From Xanthomonas vesicatoria ATCC 35937 (lineage in GTDB: Bacteria > Pseudomonadota > Gammaproteobacteria > Xanthomonadales > Xanthomonadaceae), in NCBI RefSeq assembly GCF_001908725.1, contig NZ_CP018725.1, positions 2,232,001-2,296,000 of the forward strand: a stretch of DNA of 64,000 nt. The letters are read 5' to 3'. A program made the position numbers and the translations under genes. Positions 37,562-46,541 of the stretch are shown here, in pieces. The notes beneath the pieces are model-generated. The model did no database searches. It saw only the letters and a program-made list of their open reading frames with translations, and was not told the origin of the DNA. Positions within the stretch are counted from its first letter, which is position 1; every line of letters starts with the position of its first letter.

Positions 37562-38938
37562 TCAGGGGGCCGCGTTGGCAGTCAGCCGCCGGCTGGTTTG
37601 CCGGAAACGCAGGCCCATCAGGATCGATGCAGTGGTCAGACCCAGAATCAGGCCGATCCACATGCCGCGCGGCCCCCAGCCCAGTCCCAGGCCGAGCCCG
37701 GCGCCGATCGGCATGCCCACGCCCCAGTACGAAAACATCGCCAGGAACATCGGCACGCGGGTGTCCTTGAGCCCGCGTAGCGCGCCGGCCGAGAGCACCT
37801 GGATACCGTCGGGAAACTGGAACGTGGCGGCAAACAGCAGCAACACCGATGCCAGCGCGGCCACTGCCGCATCGTTGGTGTATACCCCGACGATGGCGTC
37901 GTGGCCAAGCAGCAGCGCACTGGCCGACAGCGCCTGCGTGCCCAGCACGATCGCGTAGCCTGCCCACGCGGCGCGCCGCACGGCCAGTGGATCGCCACGC
38001 CCTACCGCATGGCCGACGCGCACGGTGGTGGCCTCGGCCACGCCCATCGGCACCATGAAACACAGCTGCGCCACGTTGATGGCGATCTGGTGCGCGGCGG
38101 CTTCGGTCGAGCCCAGCCTGCCGATCAGCAGCGCAGTGACGATGAACAGGCCGCCTTCCATCAGAACAGTGATGCCGATCGGCAGGCCCGTGCGCAGCAG
38201 ATCGCCGATGGCACGCCAGCGCGGCCCTTCCAGATGGGTGAACAATTCCAGGTGCGCAAAGCGACGCGCGCGCCATAGATACAGCGCGAACACGCTGGCC
38301 TGCACCCACATGGTGATGGCCGAGGCCATGCCCAGGCCTTGCGCGCCGTGCTCGGCAAACCCGAACTTGCCGTAGGTCAGCGCATAGCCCAGCGGCGCCA
38401 GCACCAGCAAGCCGCCAAAGCCCAGCAACATGGTCGGCAGCGTCCAGTGCATGCCTTCGCTGAGATAGCGCATACAGAAGTAGAACGTCAGCGCCGGCAC
38501 GCCCCAGCGCACTGCATGCAGAAAATCGGTGGCACCGGGCACGATGTCCGGCGCGATCCCGAAGGTGGGCAGCAGTGGCGGCACGATGCTCAGAAACGCG
38601 AACATCAATGCGCTCAGCCCCAGCGACAGCCACAGCGCCTGGCGAAACAAGGGGCCGATCTCACGCTCGCGCCCGGCGCCGCGCAATTGGGACACCGAGG
38701 CGGTCAAGGAGATCAGCGTGCCGATCGGCACCAGCATCGGCAGCCACAGCAGCGAGGTGCCGATGGTCACCGCCGCCAGCGTCGCGGTGCCGTGGTGGCC
38801 GGCGATGACATTGTCGACAAACCCGATCAAGCCGGTGGAGACGTGACCTAGCACCAATGGCAGGGCCAACAGGCCCGTGGTACGTACTTCCGACGCGAAG
38901 CCTGGCGTCGCAGACGCGGAGGCAGGAGAAACAGACAT
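37562..38938 (-). CDS. MATE family efflux transporter (NorM-like)
   Basis: A 458-residue inner-membrane transporter with about twelve transmembrane segments in two related halves. The first half shows LALPLVLGHVSTGLIGFVDN and GTSLLWLPMLVPIGTL; the second repeats the pattern with TGLPIGITVLMEGGLF and HQIAINVAQLCFMVPMGVAEA. MATE proteins export cationic drugs or metabolites with a Na+ or H+ gradient; the substrate is unknown. It lies 94 bp upstream of sppA on the same strand. Confidence 0.93.
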   Translation of the reverse strand: MSVSPASASATPGFASEVRTTGLLALPLVLGHVSTGLIGFVDNVIAGHHGTATLAAVTIGTSLLWLPMLVPIGTLISLTASVSQLRGAGREREIGPLFRQALWLSLGLSALMFAFLSIVPPLLPTFGIAPDIVPGATDFLHAVRWGVPALTFYFCMRYLSEGMHWTLPTMLLGFGGLLVLAPLGYALTYGKFGFAEHGAQGLGMASAITMWVQASVFALYLWRARRFAHLELFTHLEGPRWRAIGDLLRTGLPIGITVLMEGGLFIVTALLIGRLGSTEAAAHQIAINVAQLCFMVPMGVAEATTVRVGHAVGRGDPLAVRRAAWAGYAIVLGTQALSASALLLGHDAIVGVYTNDAAVAALASVLLLFAATFQFPDGIQVLSAGALRGLKDTRVPMFLAMFSYWGVGMPIGAGLGLGLGWGPRGMWIGLILGLTTASILMGLRFRQTSRRLTANAAP

Positions 38939-39209
38939 GACACACCGATTGCTGCGCGGACTACGGCCGTGCCGGGAGGCGCTGGCACCGGGTCGCGTGG
39001 GGCCGCTATCTTACGCGTACTTTCCGACTGCGGCCTGACGCGCGCTTGGGCAGCTCCCGCCGCGCTCGCTGCCACGTGGGCGGCAACGAAAACAGCTGCC
39101 GGTGTTCCCGGGCAGCCGCATGATGACGCTGTACCGTGTGCCGGGTGCGTGCCTTCGGGTATCGCATCGGGCACGCGGCCTCTCCATCGCCGCCAACCGG
39201 ACCTGGCTC

Positions 39210-40373
39210 ATGTCCCTGCATCCGACCACGTTGCATCCATCGGACTGTGAAAACTGCTCCACCGCATTGCAAGGCGCGTTTTGTCATGCCTGCGGGCAAA
39301 GCGCGCATAGCCCGGTGCGCAGCGTCGCGCATGCGGTGGAAGAAGTCTTCGAGTCGTTCTGGCACCTGGACGGACGGATCTTCCGCACCTTGCGCGATCT
39401 ACTGGTGCCCGGCCGCGTGGCGCTGCGGTTTCTGAGCGGGCAGCGGGTGCGCTATGTCGCACCGATGCGGCTGTTTCTGGTGCTGAGCCTGTTGACCTTC
39501 TTCATCGCACGCATCGCGGTGCATGCCTCCGACGAGGACTCCGACGTCGCTGCGCCCGGCACGACGCAGAGCGCGGTGCCGAAGGATTTTGCGCATGCAC
39601 GCACACCGGCGCAGGTGGAAGCGGTGCGTGCGCAGATCGTGGGCACGCTCACCCAGACGCGCAAGGTGGTGCCAGAAGGCATCGCGCGCGATGGTGTGGA
39701 TGCCGGCATCGCCCGCGCCGAGAACGAGGCGCGCAAGCGGCTGGCACAATTGCATCAGGGCGCGCGGCTGGAAAGCGCCGCACCGGTGGTCGATGCCCCC
39801 GACAACGGCACATTCTTCTCGCTGGGGGGCAAACCCTGGGACCCGGTGAGCAACCCGCTGACCCTCGCGCCGCTGCCGCACTTCGCCAACCGCTGGCTCA
39901 ACCTGCAGCTGGACCATATCCGCGCCAACCTGCCGCGCCTGCGCAGCAATCCGCAGCTGCTCTACAACGCATTCTTCGCCGCGGTGCCATCTACCTTGCT
40001 GGTGCTGGTGCCGTTGTTTGCGCTGCTGCTGCGCGTGTTCTACCTGCGCAGCGGGCGGGTGTACCTGGAGCATCTGGTGGTGGCGCTCTACAGCCATGCC
40101 TTTCTCTGCCTGAATCTGCTGGCGATGCTACTGCTGTCGCTGCTCGGGGAATCGGTGGTACAGCGGGCTCCCCCGATCGCCTGGAGCATCGGCGTGCTCC
40201 AGTTCGGGCTGGCAGTGTGGATGCCGCTGTATCTGCTGGGGATGCAGCGCCACGTGTACGGCCAATCGTGGTCGGTTACGGTGCTGAAATACCTCGGCCT
40301 GGGAAGCCTCTATTCCGTGGTGGTCACGTTTGCCGCCGCCTTCCTGATGGTGGCGAGCCTGACGCGGCTTTGA
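39210..40373 (+). CDS. DUF3667 membrane protein with zinc-ribbon start
   Basis: A 387-residue protein. Residues 13-35 hold a four-cysteine ribbon (DCENCSTALQGAFCHACGQS), followed by the DUF3667 signature region with LDGRIFRTLRDLLVPGRVAL and several transmembrane segments (MRLFLVLSLLTFFIARIAV, then a C-terminal group from TLLVLVPLFALLLRVFY onward). Function is unknown; in related genomes such proteins sit among envelope genes. The ATG at 39210 is placed before the ribbon; the frame is open 108 nt further upstream. Confidence 0.85.
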   Translation: MSLHPTTLHPSDCENCSTALQGAFCHACGQSAHSPVRSVAHAVEEVFESFWHLDGRIFRTLRDLLVPGRVALRFLSGQRVRYVAPMRLFLVLSLLTFFIARIAVHASDEDSDVAAPGTTQSAVPKDFAHARTPAQVEAVRAQIVGTLTQTRKVVPEGIARDGVDAGIARAENEARKRLAQLHQGARLESAAPVVDAPDNGTFFSLGGKPWDPVSNPLTLAPLPHFANRWLNLQLDHIRANLPRLRSNPQLLYNAFFAAVPSTLLVLVPLFALLLRVFYLRSGRVYLEHLVVALYSHAFLCLNLLAMLLLSLLGESVVQRAPPIAWSIGVLQFGLAVWMPLYLLGMQRHVYGQSWSVTVLKYLGLGSLYSVVVTFAAAFLMVASLTRL

Positions 40374-40518
40374 CGCTGCGCCCTGCGACTGCGGCGCTAC
40401 TGCAGTCGCACAGATCCAGCAGCGCGCGATGCGTGACGAGAGTGCGGCATTGGTCGCACGATGCAGCTCGATCGCCGGCCGCCGAACCGACACATGGCGT
40501 CGAACTGCGCGTCGGCGA

Positions 40519-41109
40519 TCAGCGCGCCAGTTGACATTTCAGCCAGGCACTGCGGGTGGCCGGCGCTTCGGCGAGCAAGGCATCACGCAATCCATCGCGG
40601 TCTTGCGGCGGGGTGCGTTGGGCGAGCACCGCCAGCTGCTCCAGTTGCCCGGCATCCAGGCTGCGCAGCACGGCCAACAGGCGCTCGCGCTGGTCGACCG
40701 GTACATAGCCGATCAGCGGTTGCAGCTGCGGGTAGAACGCGCCCACCTGCGACCCCAGACGCCAGCCATCGCGATGCAGGCGATCCATCGCGGTGAACTG
40801 TGTGTGCAAGGCGCGTTGCTGGTCGTCGGGCAGGCTGTGCAGCCGTTCGCGCGCCTGCCGCAATACCACGCGGTCTGTAGCGGTCAGGTCCTTCCACGCG
40901 GCATAGCGTGCGCGCAGGTCGGCCTGCTGTGCCGGCGTCAGTGCCGCCCAACGCGCGCGTTGCTGAGCGGCGCTCGGCGTTACCGACGGGGTGGGGGCGC
41001 TGGCAGCTCCGGTGTGACCGGTTTCGTCCAGCGCCGCTGGCAGGGCCTGCGCGCCGGCGATCCCGGCACTGGCGAGCAGCAGCAGGCCGTACCACTTAAT
41101 TGTCGTCAT
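40519..41109 (-). CDS. Exported DUF3106 protein
   Basis: A 196-residue exported protein: signal peptide MTTIKWYGLLLLASAGIAGAQA, then a helical DUF3106-type region with WAALTPAQQADLRARYAAW and ATDRVVLRQARERLHSLP. DUF3106 proteins are periplasmic and of unknown function. The start lies inside the end of the upstream gene (14-nt overlap), so the two are translationally coupled. In other proteobacteria DUF3106 genes follow an ECF-type sigma factor and a small membrane protein gene, which fits its partner here. Confidence 0.82.
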   Translation of the reverse strand: MTTIKWYGLLLLASAGIAGAQALPAALDETGHTGAASAPTPSVTPSAAQQRARWAALTPAQQADLRARYAAWKDLTATDRVVLRQARERLHSLPDDQQRALHTQFTAMDRLHRDGWRLGSQVGAFYPQLQPLIGYVPVDQRERLLAVLRSLDAGQLEQLAVLAQRTPPQDRDGLRDALLAEAPATRSAWLKCQLAR

Positions 41110-42127
41110 CGACCGTCTCCAGAGGGGCGGAGGGCTGCTCGGCCGCGGTGGCATGCGCGCCGGATTCGTCCGCCGGCACCGGGTGGCCGGCGGCGTACCA
41201 GGCGTAGAAGTCGGCCGCCCGGGCCAGCTCCAGATCCGGGTCGGCCAGCATCGTCTGGTCGCGCGGATCCATGGCCGGGGCTGCGGGAGCCTCCTGCAGG
41301 TCGGACGCCGGCAGTTCTTCCACCAGCACGGGCGCGGCATCGGTGACATGCAGCACGCCGGCAGGCGCTTGCGAGACCGGTTCGGGCGGCAAGGAGGGCC
41401 GACGGTGCGTCCACCACCAACCCAGCACCGTCAGCAGCAGCGCCAGCGCGAGGACGCCCAGGGCAATGCCGGCGTGGCGGCGTTCCAGCCGTGGCCAGTG
41501 CCACTTCCGCTTCGGACGAACGCGTGCCGGGGTCGCGCGGCGGGGCGCGGGCGGCGCCTCTGCCGGTACGGCAGGCTGCAGCGCGACGCCGGCCAGCGAG
41601 GCGTCCCGCAACTGGCTCAGCCGGGTCAGCTGGGACGGCGTGAGATCGCGCAGCTCCGTCTGCGCCGCTTCGGCCAGCACCCGCCACGCCTGTGCATCGG
41701 GATTGCCGGCGGCATCGCGTGGACAGGCGCGCGCCAGCGATTGTCGATAGTCCGCCACCGCGATGCCCTGCACGTCGCTGGCGACCTCTTCTTCCAGCCC
41801 GGCCACGATCCGCAGCAGCAGCGCCAGCCGGTCGGCCGTCTGCATCCGGCCCAGCACGGTAAAGGGCGGCAGCCAGGTGCCGGGCATCGGCTCGCGGCGC
41901 AGTGGCGGCGCGGTTGCCAGTAGGCTCCAGAAGCGCATCGGCCATCCGGCCATCGGCCGTCCCGCGGCCTGGCTGCTGAAGGCGCGCAGCGCTGCCGCCA
42001 ACGCCCGCTCGGCTGCCGCCACGTCGCCGCATTGCAGCTGCGCCAGCACCAGACCCCGGCGTTCCACACCCCGCAGGGAGGCTGACAACGCGGCGGGGGT
42101 AACGGGGGCGTCGGGGACTACGGTCAT
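41096..42127 (-). CDS. Sigma-factor-like domain fused to a membrane segment
   Basis: A 343-residue protein. The N-terminal 135 residues resemble a degenerate ECF sigma factor: a region-2-like helical start (GLVLAQLQCGDVAAAERALA) and a region-4-like block (TADRLALLLRIVAGLEEEVA, then IAVADYRQSLARA, about 98-134) similar to the usual AEILGIPVGTVKSRLARAR pattern. A basic linker, one transmembrane helix (about 219-238, AGIALGVLALALLLTVLGWW) and an acidic tail containing DPDLELARAADFYAWYA follow. This looks like a sigma factor and its membrane partner in one chain; that is inference. TGGAG precedes the ATG by 5 nt. It overlaps the DUF3106 gene by 14 nt. Confidence 0.65.
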   Translation of the reverse strand: MTVVPDAPVTPAALSASLRGVERRGLVLAQLQCGDVAAAERALAAALRAFSSQAAGRPMAGWPMRFWSLLATAPPLRREPMPGTWLPPFTVLGRMQTADRLALLLRIVAGLEEEVASDVQGIAVADYRQSLARACPRDAAGNPDAQAWRVLAEAAQTELRDLTPSQLTRLSQLRDASLAGVALQPAVPAEAPPAPRRATPARVRPKRKWHWPRLERRHAGIALGVLALALLLTVLGWWWTHRRPSLPPEPVSQAPAGVLHVTDAAPVLVEELPASDLQEAPAAPAMDPRDQTMLADPDLELARAADFYAWYAAGHPVPADESGAHATAAEQPSAPLETVDDDN

Positions 42128-42586
42128 GTGAACTCCAGCATCGGCCGGCATGATACCGATGCAGATCCCCCACGCCGACCGCTTGACAGATCGCGCCACC
42201 CTCGCTCCGGTCGAGCGCGTTGCTCACGGACGTTGTGCACAGCGGCAGACATACCGATACGCCGGCGTCTGTCAACTGTTGTTTTTTCTTTGTTGCAATG
42301 GTGTTTCACGCCTAAGCTTTTGATTCGTATGAATTTTCGATGTGTGGCGAAAAAATGTCCAAGAGGTTGCCAAGGCAAGTGAATCCGCCTTCACCGCGTG
42401 GAGCACGAGACTAATTCACAGGTTTATCCACAGGCAGTGTGGATAAACCCGTTTCCTCAGGCCTCACATAGGTTTACGTCGTATTTATCACTTGGGTCAC
42501 AGAAAGGTGCGGCAAGTGATCACGCGGTCTTTACGATTGAAATTGCGCAAGTCGGGTCTGCTGGACAGTGTCGGTAGACTGCACAC
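42128..42586. other. Intergenic region before priA
   Basis: About 460 bp between divergent genes, with an AT-rich patch (around 42270-42360, including TGTTGTTTTTTCTTTGTTG) and the DnaA-box pair at 42421-42449. No gene was recognised. It must contain promoters for priA and for the sigma-like gene. Confidence 0.5.
42421..42449. promoter_or_regulatory. Inverted pair of perfect DnaA boxes
   Basis: GGTTTATCCACA, the 5-nt spacer GGCAG, then TGTGGATAAACC: a 12-bp perfect inverted repeat in which both arms contain TTATCCACA (42424-42432 and, reversed, 42438-42446), the E. coli consensus DnaA box. It lies 137 bp upstream of the priA ATG. Binding of DnaA here would link priA expression, or local replication events, to DnaA; function is inferred. 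Confidence 0.65.
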
Positions 42587-44809
42587 ATGCCTTCCTTCGT
42601 CCCCACGTTGCGCGTCGCCTTGCCGGTGCCGCTGCCCCAGCTGTTCGACTACCTGCCTCCTGCCGACGCCCTGCTGACCGATCCGGCGCAGGTAGGCTGC
42701 CGTGTGCGCGTGCCGTTCGGGCCGCGCGAATTGGTCGGGGTGGTGGTGGAGATCGGCCAGCAGCCCTCCGCCGAGGGTCTGCGCGCGGCGCTGGAGTGGT
42801 GCGACGACACTCCGTTGCTGGTGGATGAGCTGGCGCGCTCGCTGCACTGGCTGGCCCGTTATACCCATGCGCCTCTCGGTGAAGCCCAAGCCAGTGCCCT
42901 GCCCGGCCCGCTGCGGCGCGGCGAGCCGCTGGCCGACACACACGACTGGGCCTGGCAGCTAACCGAAGCCGGGCGCATCGGCGCGAGCCGCCTGCGTGCA
43001 GGCAGCCGGCCCGCACTGCTTGCGGCCCTGCTACAGACCGGAGCGGTGGGCGAAGAGCAGCTGGATCCGCTGCTGCCGCACTGGCGCGAGGCCGCCCGCA
43101 ACTTGGCCAAGCGCGGTCACGCCGAGCGCGTGGCGGTGCCGGCCGACGCCATCGCACCGCGTCCCGGCACTGGCCCGGCACTCAACGATGAACAACGCGC
43201 TGCGGCTGCCGCGATTCGCGCGCACACCGGCTTTGCCACCTTTCTACTCGACGGCGTCACCGGCAGCGGCAAGACCGAGATCTACCTGCAGGCGATCGCC
43301 GATTGCCTGGCGGCCGGCAAGCAGGCGCTGGTGCTGGTGCCGGAGATCGGCCTGACCCCGCAGACGCTGGGCCGCTTCCGCGCGCGCCTGGGCGTGCCGG
43401 TGCATGCGCTGCATTCGGGCCTGTCCGATGGCGAGCGCGCCCGCGTCTGGGCGGCCGCCTGGCGCGGCGAGGCCAAGCTGATCGTGGGCACGCGCTCAGC
43501 GGTGTTCACTCCGCTGCCCAACGCCGGGCTGATCGTGGTCGACGAGGAACACGATGGCAGCTACAAGCAACAGGACGGCATCCGCTATCACGCCCGCGAT
43601 TTCGCCCTGGTCCGCGGCAGGGCGCTGGATGTGCCGGTGATCCTGGGCAGCGCCACGCCGTCGCTGGAAAGCCTGCACAACGCTTACTCCGGCCGCTACC
43701 AGCACCTGCGGCTCTCGCAGCGCGCGGGCGACGCGCACCCGCCGCGGGTGCGCGTGTTGGACGTGCGCAAGCGTCCGCTCAAGGACGGCTTGTCGCCGGA
43801 AGTGCTGGCCGGCATCGGCGCCACCCTGGCGCGCGGCGAGCAGGTGCTGGTGTTCAAGAACCGCCGCGGCTATGCGCCAGTGCTGCTGTGCCACGACTGC
43901 GGCTGGACCGCCGCCTGCCAACGCTGCAGTACGCCATTACACCAAACCCCGATGACCGTGCACGCAGGCGGCCGTCGCCTGCAGTGCCACCACTGCGGCG
44001 CGCGCCAACCCGCACCGCTGGCCTGCCCGGCCTGCGCGAGCCTGGCGCTGCAGCCGCAGGGCATCGGCACCGAGCGGCTGGAAGAGCGTCTGACCGAGGC
44101 CTTCCCGGACTTCCCGGTGGTGCGCATCGACCGCAGCACCACCCAACGCCGCGACGCACTGGAGACCCAGCTGGCACGGCTGGGAACCGAGGCCGGCATT
44201 CTGGTCGGCACCCAGATCCTGGCCAAGGGCCACGACCTGCCGCGGCTGACCATGGTGGTGGTGGTCGGCATCGATGAAGGCCTGTTCTCCGCCGACTTCC
44301 GCGCCGCCGAAAAACTCTCACAGCAGCTGATCCAGGTGGCAGGACGCGCCGGGCGCGCCGATCGTCCCGGCGAGGTCTGGCTACAGACCCACCATCCCGA
44401 ACACCCCCTGCTGCAGACCCTGGTCAACGGCGGCTACCACGCCTTTGCCGATGCCGAACTGCAACAGCGCGAAGCCGCGGGATTTCCCCCGTTTGCGCAT
44501 CTGGCGCTGTTCCGTGCCGAAGCCAAGGACGTCGCGGCGGCCAACCAGTTCCTGATGGCGGTACGTGGCCTTGCCACGGCCGACACCAGCGCGCAATCAC
44601 CCGCGTTTGCGGACGTGGAGTGCTACGGCCCGATGCCGGCACCGATGCCGCGCCGCGCCGGTTTCCAGCGCACGCAGTTGCTGTTGTCCGCGCAGCAACG
44701 CTCGGCGCTGCATCGGCTGCTCGATGCGCAGCTGCCCGCCATCTATGCGCTGCCACAGGCGCGTCGCGTGCGCTGGTCGCTGGACGTGGACCCGATTGAT
44801 TTGTATTAG
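42587..44809 (+). CDS. priA: Primosomal protein N' (replication restart helicase)
   Basis: A 740-residue superfamily-2 DNA helicase that reloads the replisome at stalled forks. An N-terminal DNA-binding domain is followed by Walker A in LLDGVTGSGKTEIYL (about residue 225), the DEEH box VVDEEHDGSYKQ, the paired zinc-binding cysteines CHDCGWTAACQRC and CHHCG/CPAC, and helicase motifs GTQILAKGHDLP and QVAGRAGRADRPG. Length and all motifs are normal. A pair of DnaA boxes lies upstream. Confidence 0.97.
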   Translation: MPSFVPTLRVALPVPLPQLFDYLPPADALLTDPAQVGCRVRVPFGPRELVGVVVEIGQQPSAEGLRAALEWCDDTPLLVDELARSLHWLARYTHAPLGEAQASALPGPLRRGEPLADTHDWAWQLTEAGRIGASRLRAGSRPALLAALLQTGAVGEEQLDPLLPHWREAARNLAKRGHAERVAVPADAIAPRPGTGPALNDEQRAAAAAIRAHTGFATFLLDGVTGSGKTEIYLQAIADCLAAGKQALVLVPEIGLTPQTLGRFRARLGVPVHALHSGLSDGERARVWAAAWRGEAKLIVGTRSAVFTPLPNAGLIVVDEEHDGSYKQQDGIRYHARDFALVRGRALDVPVILGSATPSLESLHNAYSGRYQHLRLSQRAGDAHPPRVRVLDVRKRPLKDGLSPEVLAGIGATLARGEQVLVFKNRRGYAPVLLCHDCGWTAACQRCSTPLHQTPMTVHAGGRRLQCHHCGARQPAPLACPACASLALQPQGIGTERLEERLTEAFPDFPVVRIDRSTTQRRDALETQLARLGTEAGILVGTQILAKGHDLPRLTMVVVVGIDEGLFSADFRAAEKLSQQLIQVAGRAGRADRPGEVWLQTHHPEHPLLQTLVNGGYHAFADAELQQREAAGFPPFAHLALFRAEAKDVAAANQFLMAVRGLATADTSAQSPAFADVECYGPMPAPMPRRAGFQRTQLLLSAQQRSALHRLLDAQLPAIYALPQARRVRWSLDVDPIDLY

Positions 44810-44872
44810 CGCAGGGCCGCTCGCATACGGAGCTGCAGCCAGAGGCACTTTGCGCGGCGTGCCCAGGTTTTC

Positions 44873-44935
44873 GTAGGAGCGCACTGGGCGCGATGCAACG
44901 TTGCCGAGTGCCCTCGCGCCCAGGTGCGCTCCTAC
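44873..44935. repeat. REP-like long hairpin (GTAGGAGCGC type)
   Basis: GTAGGAGCGCAC followed by TGGGCGCGA pairs with TCGCGCCCA and GTGCGCTCCTAC, about 21 bp with a single bulged G, around a loop of about 20 nt. GTAGGAGCGC...GCGCTCCTAC palindromes are a dispersed intergenic family in Xanthomonadaceae. It lies 63 bp past the priA stop and may also end its transcript. Confidence 0.75.
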
Positions 44936-45051
44936 AGCCACGCGAGTTGCCAACGCGCGCGGTGTACGAGGCTCACTCACTTGCAAAAGCGCGCGTGATC
45001 GACGGCGAGTACGGTAGTTGAACAACATTGGCCTGAGCGATGGCTCGAAAC

Positions 45052-45705
45052 TCAGGTCAGTGCCGTCATCACGCCGCGCTGGTAGGCAGGCCGTGCGCGC
45101 AAACGCTGGTACCACGCGTGCAGGTGCGGCAATGCAGGCCGTTCGATCGGCATTTCGAACCATGCATAGATGAAGCTGCCCAGCGGAATATCGCCCATCG
45201 CAAAGCGCTCGCCAGACAGATACGGCTGCTGCGCCAAGGCCGCATCGGCGCGTGCCAGCAGCTCGCCTGATTGCACCAGTGCGGCGGCGATACGTGTGGC
45301 ATCGCGCTCGGCCTCGGGTGTGCGCAGCACGCCCCAGAACAGGTCACGAAACACGCCGGCAAAGGTCGAGGTGGTCCAGTCCATCCAGCGATCGCCCAGC
45401 GCGCGCTCGGCCGGCGATGACGGATACAAGTCCGGCGCGTACTGCGCGGCGAGATAACGCACGATCGCATTGGATTCCCACACGACCACCGGCCCATCCT
45501 GCAACGTCGGCACCACACCGTTCGGGTTCAGCGCGCGATACGCGGGCGTGTCATTGCCACCAAAGGCACCGCCCACTTCGATCGACGTATACGCCACCCC
45601 AGTTTCTTCGGCGCACCACAGCACCTTGCGCACATTGCTGGAATTGCGACGCCCCCACAGGGTGATCGTCGGCTGTGCGGCGGGCGCCATCGCATCATGC
45701 GTCAT
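45052..45705 (-). CDS. Glutathione S-transferase family protein
   Basis: A 217-residue GST. The thioredoxin-like N-terminal domain shows ITLWGRRNSSNVRKVLWCAE, with the Ser/Asn-rich active-site stretch, GVVPTLQDG with the cis-Pro and VVWESNAIVRYLA with the glutathione-contacting Glu-Ser pair; the helical C-terminal domain has the N-capping stretch FAMGDIPLGSF. It probably conjugates or reduces small molecules with glutathione in the cytosol. The start at 45705 lies 2 nt after the stop of the NYN gene, so it ends a three-gene operon. Confidence 0.92.
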   Translation of the reverse strand: MTHDAMAPAAQPTITLWGRRNSSNVRKVLWCAEETGVAYTSIEVGGAFGGNDTPAYRALNPNGVVPTLQDGPVVVWESNAIVRYLAAQYAPDLYPSSPAERALGDRWMDWTTSTFAGVFRDLFWGVLRTPEAERDATRIAAALVQSGELLARADAALAQQPYLSGERFAMGDIPLGSFIYAWFEMPIERPALPHLHAWYQRLRARPAYQRGVMTALT

Positions 45706-45707
45706 CG

Positions 45708-46541
45708 TTATTTTCCCGTGGCAGGTTTGGCCGAGGTGCGCGTTGCGCGCTTGCGGCTGGCTTGTGGTTCGGCTGCAACAGCGGGCACAGGCATCGCGGC
45801 TTTCGCACGGTTGCCGCCGCCCTTGGGCGTATCGCGCACCCACAACGCCTGCTCGTCCAGCTTGAGCTCGAACAGGCCGATCGCGCGCACCAGATCGCTG
45901 AATTTGCGATAGCCGTAATTGCGCGGGTCGAACGAAGCCTGGTTGGCCACCTGCTTGCCCACCGCACTCAGCAACGCCCAGCCGTCGTCCTCGCATGCGC
46001 TGACGATGGCATTGCGCAGCATCTGCACCAGGCGCGTATCGCTGCGCAACGCGGTGGCATCCTTGCGCCCAGCGGCGGTGTCGCGAGCTGCGGCAGCCTG
46101 CTCGCCCAGTGCTTCGACGTAGGTGAATTTGGAACATGCATTGACGAATGGCGCCGGGGTTTTCTTCTCGCCAAATCCGTAGACCTTCATGCCGTCGGTG
46201 AGCAGGCGCATCACCAGCGGCGTGAAATCCGCATCGCTGGAGACGATCGCAAACCCATCCAGATTGCGCGCATACAACAAATCCATCGCATCGATCACCA
46301 TCGCCATGTCCGAGGCGTTTTTGCCGGAGCTGTAGGCAAATTGCTGGATCGGCCGAATCGCATAATCGTGCAACGCCGCTTCCCAGCCTTTCAGGTGCGG
46401 GCTCTTCCAGTTGCCATAGGCGCGGCGCACGTTGGCCACGCCGTAGCGCGCCACTTCCGCCAGCACCACATCGATCTTGCCGGCCGGCGCATTGTCGGCA
46501 TCGATCAGCAAGGCGATCCGCTTATCGGGATTGTCGGTCAT
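45708..46541 (-). CDS. NYN-domain (PIN-like) putative RNase with LOTUS-type domain
   Basis: A 277-residue protein. The N-terminal NYN/LabA-like domain has the acidic residues expected for metal-dependent nuclease activity: LLIDADNAP, DMAMVIDAMDLLY and IVSSDADFTPLV. The C-terminal part (about 160-240: DDGWALLSAVGKQV, NYGYRKFSDLVRAIG) matches the OST-HTH/LOTUS winged helix, thought to bind RNA. The end is a Lys/Arg/Ala tail. It is probably a cytosolic ribonuclease; targets unknown. Its ATG overlaps the stop of the upstream gene (ATGA). Confidence 0.88.
   Translation of the reverse strand: MTDNPDKRIALLIDADNAPAGKIDVVLAEVARYGVANVRRAYGNWKSPHLKGWEAALHDYAIRPIQQFAYSSGKNASDMAMVIDAMDLLYARNLDGFAIVSSDADFTPLVMRLLTDGMKVYGFGEKKTPAPFVNACSKFTYVEALGEQAAAARDTAAGRKDATALRSDTRLVQMLRNAIVSACEDDGWALLSAVGKQVANQASFDPRNYGYRKFSDLVRAIGLFELKLDEQALWVRDTPKGGGNRAKAAMPVPAVAAEPQASRKRATRTSAKPATGK

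Noticed and set aside
42128-42382. Short frames in the region before priA
   Set aside because: No ribosome site or conserved look; the region is better explained as regulatory.
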